A program made the position numbers and the translations under genes. DNA of 64,000 nt, taken from contig NZ_VTSX01000011.1 in the NCBI RefSeq assembly GCF_008329705.1, positions 62,001 through 126,000 of the forward strand. The letters run 5' to 3'. This document shows, piece by piece, positions 42,119-51,818 of this stretch (the first letter of the stretch is position 1; every line of letters starts with the position of its first letter). Below the pieces are notes generated by a model that worked only from the letters and a program-made list of their open reading frames with translations, searched no databases and had not been told where the DNA came from. Source of the DNA: Chryseobacterium sp. SN22. GTDB lineage: Bacteria > Bacteroidota > Bacteroidia > Flavobacteriales > Weeksellaceae.

Positions 42119-42505
42119 CTATTTTTTTAATTGTTTTCTGTAATCATTTACACAGATCAGATAATAAATGAGAGCCAGGATCGGCGTACCCCATATTGCA
42201 AAATCCATTACCCTCCTACCGCAGTTATTCCAGAATCGGTCTATCATATCAATTCCATCACTTGCTGCCAATGAAAAAAGAACGATGATAAAAAGCATAC
42301 TGATGGTATAATAGATTCTGAACAGGATACTTTTCTTATACGTTCCCGAAAACATTTTCCGGTTGGCGCTGATGAGATGATTCACCGCGATCAGAAAATA
42401 AACAGCGATCGCAAAATCTCTCGTAGATGAGGGAATGATAAATAAAATAAGCAATAAAGCCAGCAGGGACTGAACATAAAAGTCGTTGATAATAAAAGTT
42501 TTCAT
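42119..42505 (-). CDS. Small four-helix membrane protein
   Basis: The 128-residue protein has about four membrane segments (SLLALLLILFIIPSS, FAIAVYFLIAVN, TISMLFIIVLFSLAA, FAIWGTPILALIYYLI). I do not recognise a family. It is the first gene of the operon that ends with TIGR01777. The palindrome at 42592-42615, matching the one before the GbsR-type gene, lies 87 bases upstream. Confidence 0.75.
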   Translation of the reverse strand: MKTFIINDFYVQSLLALLLILFIIPSSTRDFAIAVYFLIAVNHLISANRKMFSGTYKKSILFRIYYTISMLFIIVLFSLAASDGIDMIDRFWNNCGRRVMDFAIWGTPILALIYYLICVNDYRKQLKK

Positions 42506-42591
42506 GGTGATTGTTTTTTATTAATTTTTCTGATGAAGCCCGAAATAAAAAATCAGGAACAGATGAATGAATAAGTTTTTCATAATTATAA

Positions 42592-42615
42592 AATTTTCAA
42601 TAATTTTTGAAAGTT
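42592..42615. promoter_or_regulatory. Candidate GbsR-type operator before the TIGR01777/SRPBCC operon
   Basis: AATTTTCAA-TAATTT-TTGAAAGTT is an inverted repeat with one mismatched pair. The first 21 bases are identical to the site at 43198. Confidence 0.7.
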
Positions 42616-42625
42616 TATACTAAAT

Positions 42626-42648
42626 AAAAAAGGCATTTGCCCTTTTTT
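42626..42648 (-). terminator. Terminator overlapping the stop of the GbsR-type gene
   Basis: AAAAAAGGC and GCCCTTTTTT form a stem with a short ATTT loop and T-rich tail. It overlaps the stop codon of the regulator gene. Confidence 0.6.
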
Positions 42649-43150
42649 ATTTCAACAGGTTGGTAATTTTTCCTACCAGCCAATGGTCGTCGCTCTTGAT
42701 CGCGAGGTCCATGATGTTGTTGATTTTCCCGGTCACAGTGCTGAAATCATTCATCAGTTTGATGAATTCTTTGGCGCCTTCCGTATCCTTGTCTTCAATA
42801 TCTTTCAGTTCTTCCAGAAAAGAAATAACCGGTTCTATTTCTCTTTTCCGGCGTTCTTTGGTGATCTGTTTAAAGAGATACCAGACATCCTTTTCAGCCA
42901 CGAAATACTCTTTACGGTCACCTTTAACAAACTCCTTCTTCACGATTCCCCAGTCCATCAGTGCCCTGATATTCATGTTGGCATTTCCCCTGGAAATTTC
43001 CAGCTGCTGCATCACCTCATCAGTTGAGAGCGGCTTTTCACTTGCGATGAGCAAAGCATGGACCTGTGCCATCGTCCGGTTGATCCCCCAATTGGTGGCG
43101 AACGTTCCCCAGGTCTGGATGTATTTTTCTTTGGCTTCCGAAAGTGTCAT
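42647..43150 (-). CDS. GbsR/MarR-family transcriptional regulator
   Basis: The 167-residue protein is a GbsR-type winged-helix regulator: TWGTFATNWGINRTMAQVHALL, then LSTDEVMQQLEISRGNANMN as the recognition helix region, and a helical C-terminal part. It lies just upstream of the membrane-protein/DCC/SRPBCC/TIGR01777 operon. Almost identical palindromes precede it and that operon, so it probably controls itself and the operon. The inducer is unknown. A minus-strand -7 element is at 43177-43184. Confidence 0.9.
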   Translation of the reverse strand: MTLSEAKEKYIQTWGTFATNWGINRTMAQVHALLIASEKPLSTDEVMQQLEISRGNANMNIRALMDWGIVKKEFVKGDRKEYFVAEKDVWYLFKQITKERRKREIEPVISFLEELKDIEDKDTEGAKEFIKLMNDFSTVTGKINNIMDLAIKSDDHWLVGKITNLLK

Positions 43151-43176
43151 TGTTCTGTTGTTTCAGTTTCTTATGA

Positions 43177-43184
43177 CAAATGTA
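43177..43184 (-). promoter_or_regulatory. -7 element of the GbsR-type gene
   Basis: The minus strand reads TACATTTG, matching TAnnTTTG, 27 bases before the ATG. The operator lies 13 bases further upstream. Confidence 0.6.
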
Positions 43185-43197
43185 ATTATATTTTTTG

Positions 43198-43221
43198 AAT
43201 TTTCAATAATTTTTGAAAATT
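43198..43221. promoter_or_regulatory. Perfect palindrome, candidate GbsR-type autoregulatory operator
   Basis: AATTTTCAA-TAATTT-TTGAAAATT has perfect 9-bp arms and a 6-base spacer. It covers the region upstream of the -7 element at 43177-43184. Confidence 0.75.
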
Positions 43222-43234
43222 AATTTCAAATAAA

Positions 43235-43259
43235 AACAGACATTTCTGAAATGCCTGTT
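43235..43259 (-). terminator. Terminator of the sigma/SusC-like/A2M operon
   Basis: AACAGACATTTC and GAAATGCCTGTT form a 12-bp stem with one mismatch and a 1-base centre. The minus strand continues in a T5 run. Confidence 0.55.
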
Positions 43260-43358
43260 GATACTAACTTTAATTTACTGTTCTGAGATCATCTCTGCTC
43301 ATTTATCAAGTCCCTGAATAATTTAATAAGTATTTAAAATAATTTTATAATACGCTTT

Positions 43359-43495
43359 TGAATTTTAAAATTGTGATTTTAAAGCCAACAGCAAAAAGCT
43401 AATTGCTATCAGCTAATTACGACCTCTGTGAACTTTAAAATTCTGATTGTAAATCCGGTAGCAGAAAGCCAATTGCTACAAGCTGCTTATAAACC
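43359..43495. repeat. Two-copy diverged tandem repeat running into the MuiA stop codon
   Basis: Two units of about 70 bp share TTTAAAATT, GATT-TAAA, AGCA-AAAGC and AATTGCTA blocks in the same order. The second unit extends over the stop codon of the MuiA-family gene at 43487-43489. Confidence 0.5.
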
Positions 43496-45103
43496 TAGAA
43501 TCATCCTGTTTTTTAAAGAATTGACTTTAAATGAAAATTCTGATTTTCCGGTCTCATTGGCGTTTAAAACGATGTCCCAGGTCAGTTCGCCCGTCTCTTC
43601 ATTATAAGTGGCACCTCCTTTGTTGACGAGGGTTATGATGAGCTGCTTATCCTGAGAGACCGGAATCCTGTCCCTGATCCTGAGTTTTACCTTTTCACTC
43701 TTGTTGTTGCGGACGGTAAACTGGTAAGCAAACTGCTGTTCCTTATTGGATGAAGAAATACTCTTTTCCATAGTCTTATCTTTAATTGCCTCTCTTTTGA
43801 CACTGATCTTTTTATCGTCACCCAGCGTGAGTAAAAGTTTACGGTCTGTATTTTCTGCGTTAAGCGTGGTTTTGCCCACGTTCGTATTTTCGAAAATTAC
43901 ATTCGCTTCCGCATTAATGAGGTTGTATTTATCGAGATTATCCAGCTCTGCAATCAGATATACGGTTCTGTCGATTTTCGGAACCGTATAGTACATATAG
44001 GTTGCAGGAATTTCCATACGGTCCAGATTAATGCTGTTATCCTGATTATTGGATAAAACGGTGTACCGGTCTTTCAGGTCATAAGCCACATTCAGCTGGT
44101 TCCTGGAAACGGTTGAACCAACCACGGCAACTTCGGCAACGCTCATTTCTTTTGCAGCATATGACATGGATCTTACAGAAACGGAAGGCTCATCCCTGTT
44201 GATCTGTAATCCTGCAACAGCACCTGCCAAAGGCTCCTGGTAAAACAAACTCCATGCAGGTAAAGAAGGAATCTGTTTCTTCACATTCGGATATCCGGAA
44301 ACCAGATGAAGCTCAACATTTTTCCAGTCCAGCCCGGAATTCTGTCTTACCATTGCTTTATACAGCAACTGTGCTTTGGAGTTGATATCAGGGATAATGA
44401 CATCATAATAAGGTCTCCACAAAGCTTCACGGATGCTGTATCTAATGTCTAAATTCACCTCTTCCGGACCTTCGCTCGAAATCTGCAGCACCAGTTTTCC
44501 TGTAGGATATTTTTCAAGCTCCTGATTGTTAAGATCAAATTTTGTCCGTAGTTTATCCAGCTTTCCGGCAACAGAAGCATAGGAAGTTTCAGTTTTGTCC
44601 AGTTCTGTGCTCAGGTCGGTTCTTTTTTTCTGATAATAATCAATCAGCTTTTCAAGTTCCTTTGAGTACGAAGTAGATCCTGAATTGATGACCTGGTTTT
44701 TATCCAGGATGCCGATGCTGTTCGCTAAAGCGGTTTTCCGGAAATCCAGATCCTTTAATTTTTTCTCCATGAGAGCGATGCTGTCCAGGACCATCTTATG
44801 CTGCGGGTTTCTTTTATCCAGTTCCGTTTTGTAAAAATTTTCATCTGTTGTGAATCGATACGTAAGAACTGAAACTTTAGATCTCGAGCCTATTTTTATG
44901 GTGCTTTCATCGATATTCTGTGCAATATTTGTAATCACCACTTCTGAGCTCCCTTTCGGGATTTTAAATGCCGTATTGCTGTACAGTTCTGCAGACTGTT
45001 CGTATAAAGTAACTGAATTTAATTTTGCTTCCGCAAAGACAGGTTTTTGCCCGAATGCAGCAAGTGAAATGCTGCATAAAGCAATGATAATGAACTCTTT
45101 CAT
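43487..45103 (-). CDS. MuiA-family protein (DUF4140/DUF4139)
   Basis: The 538-residue exported protein has a signal peptide (MKEFIIIALCSISLAAFGQ), an N-terminal DUF4140 domain (VTLYEQSAELYSNTAFKIPKG), a coiled coil at about residues 95-205, and a DUF4139 domain (LDIRYSIREALWRPYYDV, LHLVSGYPN). Its name comes from 'mucoidy inhibitor A', but the biochemical role of the family is unknown. It starts 14 bases after the vWA lipoprotein gene and is the last gene of the unusual operon. Confidence 0.87.
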   Translation of the reverse strand: MKEFIIIALCSISLAAFGQKPVFAEAKLNSVTLYEQSAELYSNTAFKIPKGSSEVVITNIAQNIDESTIKIGSRSKVSVLTYRFTTDENFYKTELDKRNPQHKMVLDSIALMEKKLKDLDFRKTALANSIGILDKNQVINSGSTSYSKELEKLIDYYQKKRTDLSTELDKTETSYASVAGKLDKLRTKFDLNNQELEKYPTGKLVLQISSEGPEEVNLDIRYSIREALWRPYYDVIIPDINSKAQLLYKAMVRQNSGLDWKNVELHLVSGYPNVKKQIPSLPAWSLFYQEPLAGAVAGLQINRDEPSVSVRSMSYAAKEMSVAEVAVVGSTVSRNQLNVAYDLKDRYTVLSNNQDNSINLDRMEIPATYMYYTVPKIDRTVYLIAELDNLDKYNLINAEANVIFENTNVGKTTLNAENTDRKLLLTLGDDKKISVKREAIKDKTMEKSISSSNKEQQFAYQFTVRNNKSEKVKLRIRDRIPVSQDKQLIITLVNKGGATYNEETGELTWDIVLNANETGKSEFSFKVNSLKNRMILGL

Positions 45104-45117
45104 AGGGTAACGTTTGT

Positions 45118-47007
45118 TTATTTTATCTTTCTATAATCCCGGATCATTTCTACAAATCCTGATCTGTCGCCTTCCGGGTCTTTCCCGGTATTCTGCTTGG
45201 CCAGGCTTTCGATTTCTGCCAGACTTCTTTTTTTGATCAGTTTTGAATCTCTTAAAACCAATCCGAACCAGGCAACGGAAGAAGCAAACTTAAAATCAGC
45301 ACTTGCTTTCGGAGCATCTGTATTCCTGATCGTCTGAACGATTTCTTCGCTTTTTGACCCTTGCGGTTTCTTATATCTGAATTTTACGGTCCCCAATTCA
45401 TCACCAAATCCTTTTTTTGCAGAAGCTGAAGCATACTTAAGCTTATTCTGTTTCGGCAGAAACGCTGAATTGCTGTTTGCAGGAATAATCTCATACAAAG
45501 CGGTCACAGTATGGCCGCTGCCCAGTTCTCCGGCATCGATTTTATCGTTCACAAAATCTTCATTTCTCAATTTCCGGTTTTCATAACCGATCAGACGGTA
45601 AGATTTTACATACTTCGGATTGAATTCGATCTGAATCTTCACATCTTTCGCAATGGTATAGAGGTTACCGGCAAACTCTTTTCCCAGGAATTTATTGGCT
45701 TCCTGCAGGTTGTCGATGTAGGCATAATTTCCGTTTCCTTTATCAGCCAGCGTTTCGATCTTATTGTCTTTGTAATTTCCCATTCCGTAGCCCAGGCAGG
45801 TAAGGAACACCCCGGATTTTCTTTTTTCTTCAATCAGGCTTTCCAGATCACCTTTGGAAGATGCGCCTATATTGAAATCCCCATCGGTCGCTAAAATAAC
45901 CCTGTTGTTCCCGCCTCTGATAAAGCTTTCCTGAGCCAGTTTGTAAGCCAGCTCGATGCCAGCTCCTCCGGCAGTACTTCCTCCGGCGCTCAGCTGATCC
46001 AAGGCATCGGTTATTTTTCTTTTTTCGGCCACCGAAGTCGGGGGCAGTACAACACCGGCACTCCCGGCATACACCACAATGGCCACTTTATCGGTGGACC
46101 TAAGTTGATCAAGCAATATTTTTAAGGAAGACCGCAGCAACGGCAGTTTGTTTTCTTCTTCCATTGAACCTGAAGTATCAATCAGGAATACAATGTTGGA
46201 AGGAGGCAGATTATTCATCGGAATGTTCTTTCCTTTCAATCCGATTTTCAGCAGTTTATGGCCGGGATTCCATGGAGCCGCCCCAAGTTCCGTATTGATA
46301 GAGAAAGGCTGTTTGTTTTTAGGCTGAGGATAATTGTATTTAAAGTAATTAACCATCTCCTCGATCCTCACCGCATCTTTATCGACGTCTCCATCTGCAA
46401 TCATCCTTCTGACATTGGAATATGAAGCATTGTCTACGTCAATGGAAAAAGTGGACAGCGGCTGGTTTTTCGTCAGTTCAAAAGGATTTTCAATCAGGCG
46501 GTCATACTCTTCATTATCATACCCTCCGTTTTTTCCGGAAGGCTTTTTTAGGGTCTTATCATATTTAGTAGAACGGTAATAAGATGGTTGCCGGTAAGAA
46601 GTAATCACCGATTCCACTTCCATAGCCACTAGCGCTTTTGGTTTTGGGCAGCCATTATATTCAGGAAGTCCGGGAACGGTCGGGCAGGCATCATCTTTGT
46701 CGAGGATTCCGTCGCCATCGGTATCAGGCCAAGGACAGCCGTTGTTTTCCGCCGGTCCTGCTACAGTCGGGCACGCATCGTCTTTATCAATAATTCCGTC
46801 ACCATCCGTATCCGGCCATGGGCAGCCCTTATTTTCGGTCGGCCCGGCGGCTTCAGGACACTGATCGTCTTCGTTCTTGATGCCGTCCTGGTCTTTATCT
46901 TTTTTAAGACTCAGCTTTTGGGAAGCCTGGTCCTGGTCCGAAACGGTTTTGGTTTTGCAGCCCTGCAATATCATCAGTGCCAATATCGTTATACCTGTTT
47001 TTTTCAT
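45118..47007 (-). CDS. Lipoprotein with thrombospondin-3 repeats, vWA domain and DUF3520
   Basis: The 629-residue protein has a lipobox ending at Cys17 (LILQGC), three calcium-binding thrombospondin-type-3 repeats ([15 protein letters not shown] and relatives, residues about 38-125), a YfbK/vWF-like N-terminal region ([19 protein letters not shown]), a vWA domain with an intact MIDAS (DTSGSMEEE near residue 276) and a C-terminal DUF3520. It is anchored in the outer membrane or the inner face of the envelope and should bind a partner protein through the metal site. It lies between the A2M-plug gene and MuiA; a 16-bp direct repeat is upstream. Confidence 0.9.
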   Translation of the reverse strand: MKKTGITILALMILQGCKTKTVSDQDQASQKLSLKKDKDQDGIKNEDDQCPEAAGPTENKGCPWPDTDGDGIIDKDDACPTVAGPAENNGCPWPDTDGDGILDKDDACPTVPGLPEYNGCPKPKALVAMEVESVITSYRQPSYYRSTKYDKTLKKPSGKNGGYDNEEYDRLIENPFELTKNQPLSTFSIDVDNASYSNVRRMIADGDVDKDAVRIEEMVNYFKYNYPQPKNKQPFSINTELGAAPWNPGHKLLKIGLKGKNIPMNNLPPSNIVFLIDTSGSMEEENKLPLLRSSLKILLDQLRSTDKVAIVVYAGSAGVVLPPTSVAEKRKITDALDQLSAGGSTAGGAGIELAYKLAQESFIRGGNNRVILATDGDFNIGASSKGDLESLIEEKRKSGVFLTCLGYGMGNYKDNKIETLADKGNGNYAYIDNLQEANKFLGKEFAGNLYTIAKDVKIQIEFNPKYVKSYRLIGYENRKLRNEDFVNDKIDAGELGSGHTVTALYEIIPANSNSAFLPKQNKLKYASASAKKGFGDELGTVKFRYKKPQGSKSEEIVQTIRNTDAPKASADFKFASSVAWFGLVLRDSKLIKKRSLAEIESLAKQNTGKDPEGDRSGFVEMIRDYRKIK

Positions 47008-47080
47008 GTTTATTATTTTTGATCGATATAAATTTAAATTCCCTTTAAAGAAGATGTAAAAATCCTGAAAGGTTGCAGCG

Positions 47081-47123
47081 AAATTTCTTATTGATTATGT
47101 TTTATATAAATTTCTTATTGATT
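47081..47123. promoter_or_regulatory. 16-bp direct repeat upstream of the vWA gene
   Basis: AAATTTCTTATTGATT occurs twice, at 47081-47096 and 47108-47123, with a 27-bp period, 74-116 bases before the vWA start. It is a candidate activator or repressor site. Confidence 0.5.
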
Positions 47124-47288
47124 GTCTGTAATTATGTGTTTATATTTCAGTTTGTTGTATTTTAATTGAATCCTGATTATTTTTTTGTTTAATTTGAATT
47201 CCATAATATTCAAAACTTCCAGTTCCTTCTTCCAGCCTACTCATCTGATCTTCTATTGAAAGTTCAGTTTATTTAAATCAAATTACTG

Positions 47289-50200
47289 CTACGGCTGAAC
47301 ATTTACTTTTATTCCTTCATTCCAGTATTTGGCTTCCGGCATATAATATAAGTAAATGTTGCTTGCTTTTCCCGTATATTCCCCGGCGAATTCCACTTTC
47401 AGATCAAGGTTGATTCTTTTTGTTTCGTCGGCTTCAAAATGTTCCCAATATAAAACCAAATAATTATCAAAAATCTCATAATAAGAAATCTGCTTTTTCT
47501 CCAACATATCCTTCAGCAAAGCATTTTGTAAGGTCAGTCCGGCAGGGATTCCGATCTTAGCCGTCACCATCGGCAGCGGTCCGTTGATTTTGTTCTTCAC
47601 GGTAATGCTCATTCTGCTTATTTCTCCTGCTTTCAGATTTTCAGAGGCAAGCTTTGTCTCCATCATAACAGGAATATCTGCACTTTGCGGAGCCTTCAGG
47701 CTGTAATATCCGTATTCCAGCTTGTACGGCAAACCTGTTTGTGCCGGATAGCTTACTGCAATGGTATTTTCTCCTTTCTGCAGAGCGGAGATGATGGAAG
47801 TGTTCTGCTGAATGTCCGCTCCGTTTATTTTTATCACAGGTTTATCGGTACCATAGCTTTTCTCATTCTTCGCAAAGAATCCGGATAATGCTTCAAGGGC
47901 CAATGTAGTGGCCTGGGTAGAACCGAAGCCATAATATCCGTTGCAATTTATCAGATCATCGGCAACTCCGGTAAGTTGCAACGGACTGAGCCTTTTGTCT
48001 TTCTGCAAAGCCATCAGGTATAATGCTACGGTTTCAGCGTGAGCAGAATTTCCCCATGATCCCGTAAACGTAGCTTTGGTTTTGACCTCTTTCCGTACAA
48101 ACTGGCTATTCAGGATCTCAATGATCCGGTCATAATCCTGAAACCGGCCGAAGTCTGACGAAATATTGGCCATCAGGGCAAGCTGGTAAGAATCCTTTAC
48201 AGCCAATGCACGCTTTAAACTTACCTGATAAGCCTCCTCAAGCTGATCCTTGATTCCGTTTTTTGATAAGGCATACAATACATAGATATTTCTCGACCAC
48301 TGATAATCTGATGAAGAAGCACCGGTTTCATAGCTTCTTTTCACACGGAAAGTCCCGTTCGTGTTTTTTCCGGAAAGGATAAATGCCGTTAGATCACGGA
48401 TTATCTTAGGATCGATGGCTATATATCTTTTCAGGGCTTCAAATTCCAGCAAAGCAAATGCGGAGAGCGCAACATCCGATTCAGAAGATCCGAAATAGGA
48501 AAACCCGCCGTCCCGGTTCCGGTAGCTCAGCATTTTCTGATACCCCTTTTTCAGGTTTCTGACGACCTCGTTTTCCGTTTCAGCATTAATCTTACCCAAA
48601 GATTTCAGGTAGTCCAGAATAAAAACATTCGGATAGACTGTTGAAGAGAGCTGCTCAAAGCATCCGTAAGGCTCTCTTTTCAGCCTTTCCAGGTCTTCGA
48701 ACATCTGCAATGCCCTGTTGTTATAAACAAAATAAGACGAATACAAACTGTTGCTGATATGGTCCGGAATATTTATTTTCAGATCTTCCGTTTTATTATC
48801 AATGATGGAATACTGATGCGGAAAACCTTTTTCTCCCACCTGAAAAGGCAGGATCATCGTTTCCCTGAAGTTTCCTGATTTCACCGCAAACTGAATATTG
48901 GAATCTATGACATCATCCATCCGGATTTTGACATACAACCTTCCGGATTCCAGGGGTTTCAGGGTAATGATGCTGTCTGACTTTACCAGTTGGACACGGT
49001 TCGGAACAATAACATCCAATGTCATGGTCCGGCTTTCGGCCGCGTTGTTTTTAATCACCACGGGAATACTCATAATATCGGTTCTGGTCAGGTATTGCGG
49101 AATTTTGGCATCGATGGAAATCATGCTTTGTGCCGCATAGGTAGTTTCATCCCTTCCGGCGGATCCTGCAGCGGATATACCTTCTGTAATAACCCTGAAA
49201 GTGGTATTTGCATCCGAATTATAGAATTCTACCTTTGCTTTCCCATTGCTGTCGGTTTCCACCACAGGATTCCAGTAAAGAACTTCCCGGTAATCGAAGC
49301 GGTAGGCCGTATCAGTAGTTTCATACACTGGGTAGGAAAACTGCCGTCCTATGGTATAGAAGTCCAAACTGTCCTGTGGAATACTTTTTACTGAAAAATA
49401 AGTTTTAGGGGTGATGTCGAGCTTTATTGCTGAATTTCCATATCTGGCAGAGGTAATTAAAACAACACCGTTGGTTCCGCGGCTGCCGTATAACGCGGTG
49501 GCTGCTGCATCTTTCAGTACGGTTACGGAATTGAGGTCCTGCTGATAGACATTGGTGTCAAAATTCTCTACCGGAACGCCGTCCACAATAAACAACGGGC
49601 TTTTATTCGAGAGGGACCGTGAGCCACGGATGGTTATGTACCCGTTTGTCTGGTTACCCGAAGGCGAGATTTCAAGTCCGGCCACTTTTCCTGCCAGCGA
49701 AGAAATGTTCGGGCGGTTGATTTCTTCTTTTTCCAGCACGGTTACTGCGCCGGTAAGGAATTTTGTTCTTCTGATTCCAAGCGCTCCCATTACTACCACT
49801 TCCTCAATATTCTGGTCTTTGGAAATAGTATCGGAACGGCCGGCTCTCCCGGATGGTTTTTCTGCGGCAGGATCTGTCTTTCTATCCATCTCTTTGGAAA
49901 TTGTTTTACGCACGGCTTCCGCAACCACCTCTTCAACATCGACGGCTTTGATTTTTTGCTTTTCCAGCGGATTGATGTTCAGTTTGTAGGCTAAAATCCT
50001 GACCTCAATTTCCTGTTTCGGCTGAAACGATTTTGCAATGATCTTATAATTTACTGCTCCTTTGAGATCCGTAAAATAAAAGGTTCCGTTTTCACCGGTT
50101 ACCTGTTTTACAATTTTACTTTTCCCGTAGGAATTTTCTTCAAGCAGGAAAACTTCTGCCTTTACCGGCCTTTTGTTTTCATCTTCAACAATCCCGTACA

Positions 50201-51815
50201 CCGGATTTCTTTTTTCGGGCAGGTATTTGTATTTTCCGCTACTGATGATTTCCGGGAGCAGTTCAAAATACCGGTATCCGTTGGTAAGCATAACCAGGTC
50301 CAGGCTTTTTTTTGCCTTTGCTTCTTTTTTGTCAAAATAGAATTGCGGCCTTTCGATCTTTCCGTGCAATTCGGAATCCAGCAACAGCCAGGACAGGATA
50401 TGGTTCTGCTTATCATCGGCATAAGTCCAGAGTTTATCATCCACAACAGCCATCGCCAGATTTGCCGGAACCGGACTGCCGTTTTCATCGGTTGTTTCAA
50501 TGTCGAGGGTCACTTTTTCCCGTGGCAGGTAATTCTTTTTGGAAGGTTCGATCTTCACTTGCATCCGGCGGTCTTCATTGGCAAAAACAATACGCTCCGC
50601 CTGGGGTATGCAGTTTTCATAAACCGTAAACCTGCAAATACCCGCAGGCAAATCCTTTTCCGGAAGTTCCACAAAATTCTCCCCTTTGTTCATTACTGCC
50701 GGCCGGCTATATACTTCTTTTCCTCTGAAATTTCCTTTAATTGTAATATTTCCCGCTTCCGGGGCCGTAATTTTCAGCCTGATGTTCCCGTCTTCTTTTT
50801 CCACATTCAGGACAATACCCTGATCTCCGGCTACAGGCAGCGGATAGATTTTGGAAATATTTTCCGGCTTTATGACCTTTGCATAATACGTTTCTCCTCT
50901 TTCCGGCTGAAAAAGGAAGCTTCCCATGCCGAAATGATAAGCCTGCACCTCAGCTAACTGCTGATGCTTCCGATTATAAATCCCGAGCGTCGCGTCAACG
51001 GGATTACCGGATTCATCCGATATTTTAAAAGCAATATTCTGCCGGATTCCATTGATAAAGGTTCCGCCTTCCGGCATGAATTTCACCTCGATGTTGTTTA
51101 GAACAACCGGGATATTCCGTGAAATGGATTCCATAAAGCCGTCAAATTTTACGGTAATATGAAGCAATGCATCCGGAGAATCCAGGACTTCCGGCAGATG
51201 AAACTTCAGCAGGGATTTTCCTTCCTTGTCCGTTAGTAATTTTCCTTCGGAAACCGTTTTACCGTTATGCAGTACCGTATAATGGCCTTCATAAAAAGGA
51301 ATCGGCAGTCCGCTCAGGCTTCTCATGGAAAAATCGGCCGAAACTTCATCGCCTGCGCCGTATCCTTTTTTAGGAAAATCCAACTTCATCAGGATTCTCG
51401 GCGAGACTATTTTCTGCAGGGTAATCTCTTTCGCAAAAGCATTTTTCCCGTCTTCATTCTGCATCCAGTCTGTATAAGCTTTTATTTTATATATTCCGCC
51501 TTTCATCCCTTCATCAAAATAGACCGATCCTTCCGCATGGCCGTTATTTACTTCATGTTTTGATTTCCGGATTACACTTCCGCCGGGATCAGTCATCTCA
51601 AAGTTCACCACCCGGCTATGCTTTGCCGGCCGGTTATCGTTGGCCTCGACCACATAAATTTTAAAATCCATCGTCTCGCCGGGTTTATAAAAAACATGGC
51701 TGGTCTGGATGTACGTTTTTTCTTTCTCAAAATCCTCTGCCGGATTCTGCGCTTTCGCAAAACCTGACAGAAACAAAAATATAAAACCCCAATAAGCTGT
51801 AAATCTGAAATTCAT
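47289..51815 (-). CDS. Alpha-2-macroglobulin-family protein with embedded TonB-receptor plug domain
   Basis: The 1508-residue exported protein has a signal peptide (about residues 1-22), MG-type beta domains (TYIQTSHVFYKPGETMDFKIY), a carboxypeptidase-like regulatory domain at about residues 537-607, and then a SusC-type plug at about residues 670-800 (SLAGKVAGLEISPSGN, ITIRGSRSL, PLFIVDGVPVENF, VLKDAAATALYGSRGTNGVV). It continues as an A2M C-terminal half with the thioester-type motif Cys1052-F-E-Q (PYGCFEQ) and a helical thioester domain. Classical A2M traps proteases. The plug normally closes a SusC barrel, and the next gene encodes such a barrel, apparently without one. The start is four bases from the barrel gene stop. 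Confidence 0.9.
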   Translation of the reverse strand: MNFRFTAYWGFIFLFLSGFAKAQNPAEDFEKEKTYIQTSHVFYKPGETMDFKIYVVEANDNRPAKHSRVVNFEMTDPGGSVIRKSKHEVNNGHAEGSVYFDEGMKGGIYKIKAYTDWMQNEDGKNAFAKEITLQKIVSPRILMKLDFPKKGYGAGDEVSADFSMRSLSGLPIPFYEGHYTVLHNGKTVSEGKLLTDKEGKSLLKFHLPEVLDSPDALLHITVKFDGFMESISRNIPVVLNNIEVKFMPEGGTFINGIRQNIAFKISDESGNPVDATLGIYNRKHQQLAEVQAYHFGMGSFLFQPERGETYYAKVIKPENISKIYPLPVAGDQGIVLNVEKEDGNIRLKITAPEAGNITIKGNFRGKEVYSRPAVMNKGENFVELPEKDLPAGICRFTVYENCIPQAERIVFANEDRRMQVKIEPSKKNYLPREKVTLDIETTDENGSPVPANLAMAVVDDKLWTYADDKQNHILSWLLLDSELHGKIERPQFYFDKKEAKAKKSLDLVMLTNGYRYFELLPEIISSGKYKYLPEKRNPVYGIVEDENKRPVKAEVFLLEENSYGKSKIVKQVTGENGTFYFTDLKGAVNYKIIAKSFQPKQEIEVRILAYKLNINPLEKQKIKAVDVEEVVAEAVRKTISKEMDRKTDPAAEKPSGRAGRSDTISKDQNIEEVVVMGALGIRRTKFLTGAVTVLEKEEINRPNISSLAGKVAGLEISPSGNQTNGYITIRGSRSLSNKSPLFIVDGVPVENFDTNVYQQDLNSVTVLKDAAATALYGSRGTNGVVLITSARYGNSAIKLDITPKTYFSVKSIPQDSLDFYTIGRQFSYPVYETTDTAYRFDYREVLYWNPVVETDSNGKAKVEFYNSDANTTFRVITEGISAAGSAGRDETTYAAQSMISIDAKIPQYLTRTDIMSIPVVIKNNAAESRTMTLDVIVPNRVQLVKSDSIITLKPLESGRLYVKIRMDDVIDSNIQFAVKSGNFRETMILPFQVGEKGFPHQYSIIDNKTEDLKINIPDHISNSLYSSYFVYNNRALQMFEDLERLKREPYGCFEQLSSTVYPNVFILDYLKSLGKINAETENEVVRNLKKGYQKMLSYRNRDGGFSYFGSSESDVALSAFALLEFEALKRYIAIDPKIIRDLTAFILSGKNTNGTFRVKRSYETGASSSDYQWSRNIYVLYALSKNGIKDQLEEAYQVSLKRALAVKDSYQLALMANISSDFGRFQDYDRIIEILNSQFVRKEVKTKATFTGSWGNSAHAETVALYLMALQKDKRLSPLQLTGVADDLINCNGYYGFGSTQATTLALEALSGFFAKNEKSYGTDKPVIKINGADIQQNTSIISALQKGENTIAVSYPAQTGLPYKLEYGYYSLKAPQSADIPVMMETKLASENLKAGEISRMSITVKNKINGPLPMVTAKIGIPAGLTLQNALLKDMLEKKQISYYEIFDNYLVLYWEHFEADETKRINLDLKVEFAGEYTGKASNIYLYYMPEAKYWNEGIKVNVQP

Positions 51816-51818
51816 TGT

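Larger units (their letters stand above)
43151..43486. other. Regulatory and terminator region
   Basis: It contains the promoter (43177-43184) and operator (43198-43221) of the GbsR-type gene, the terminator for the large operon to the right (43235-43259) and a tandem repeat (43359-43495). No gene is seen. Confidence 0.6.
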
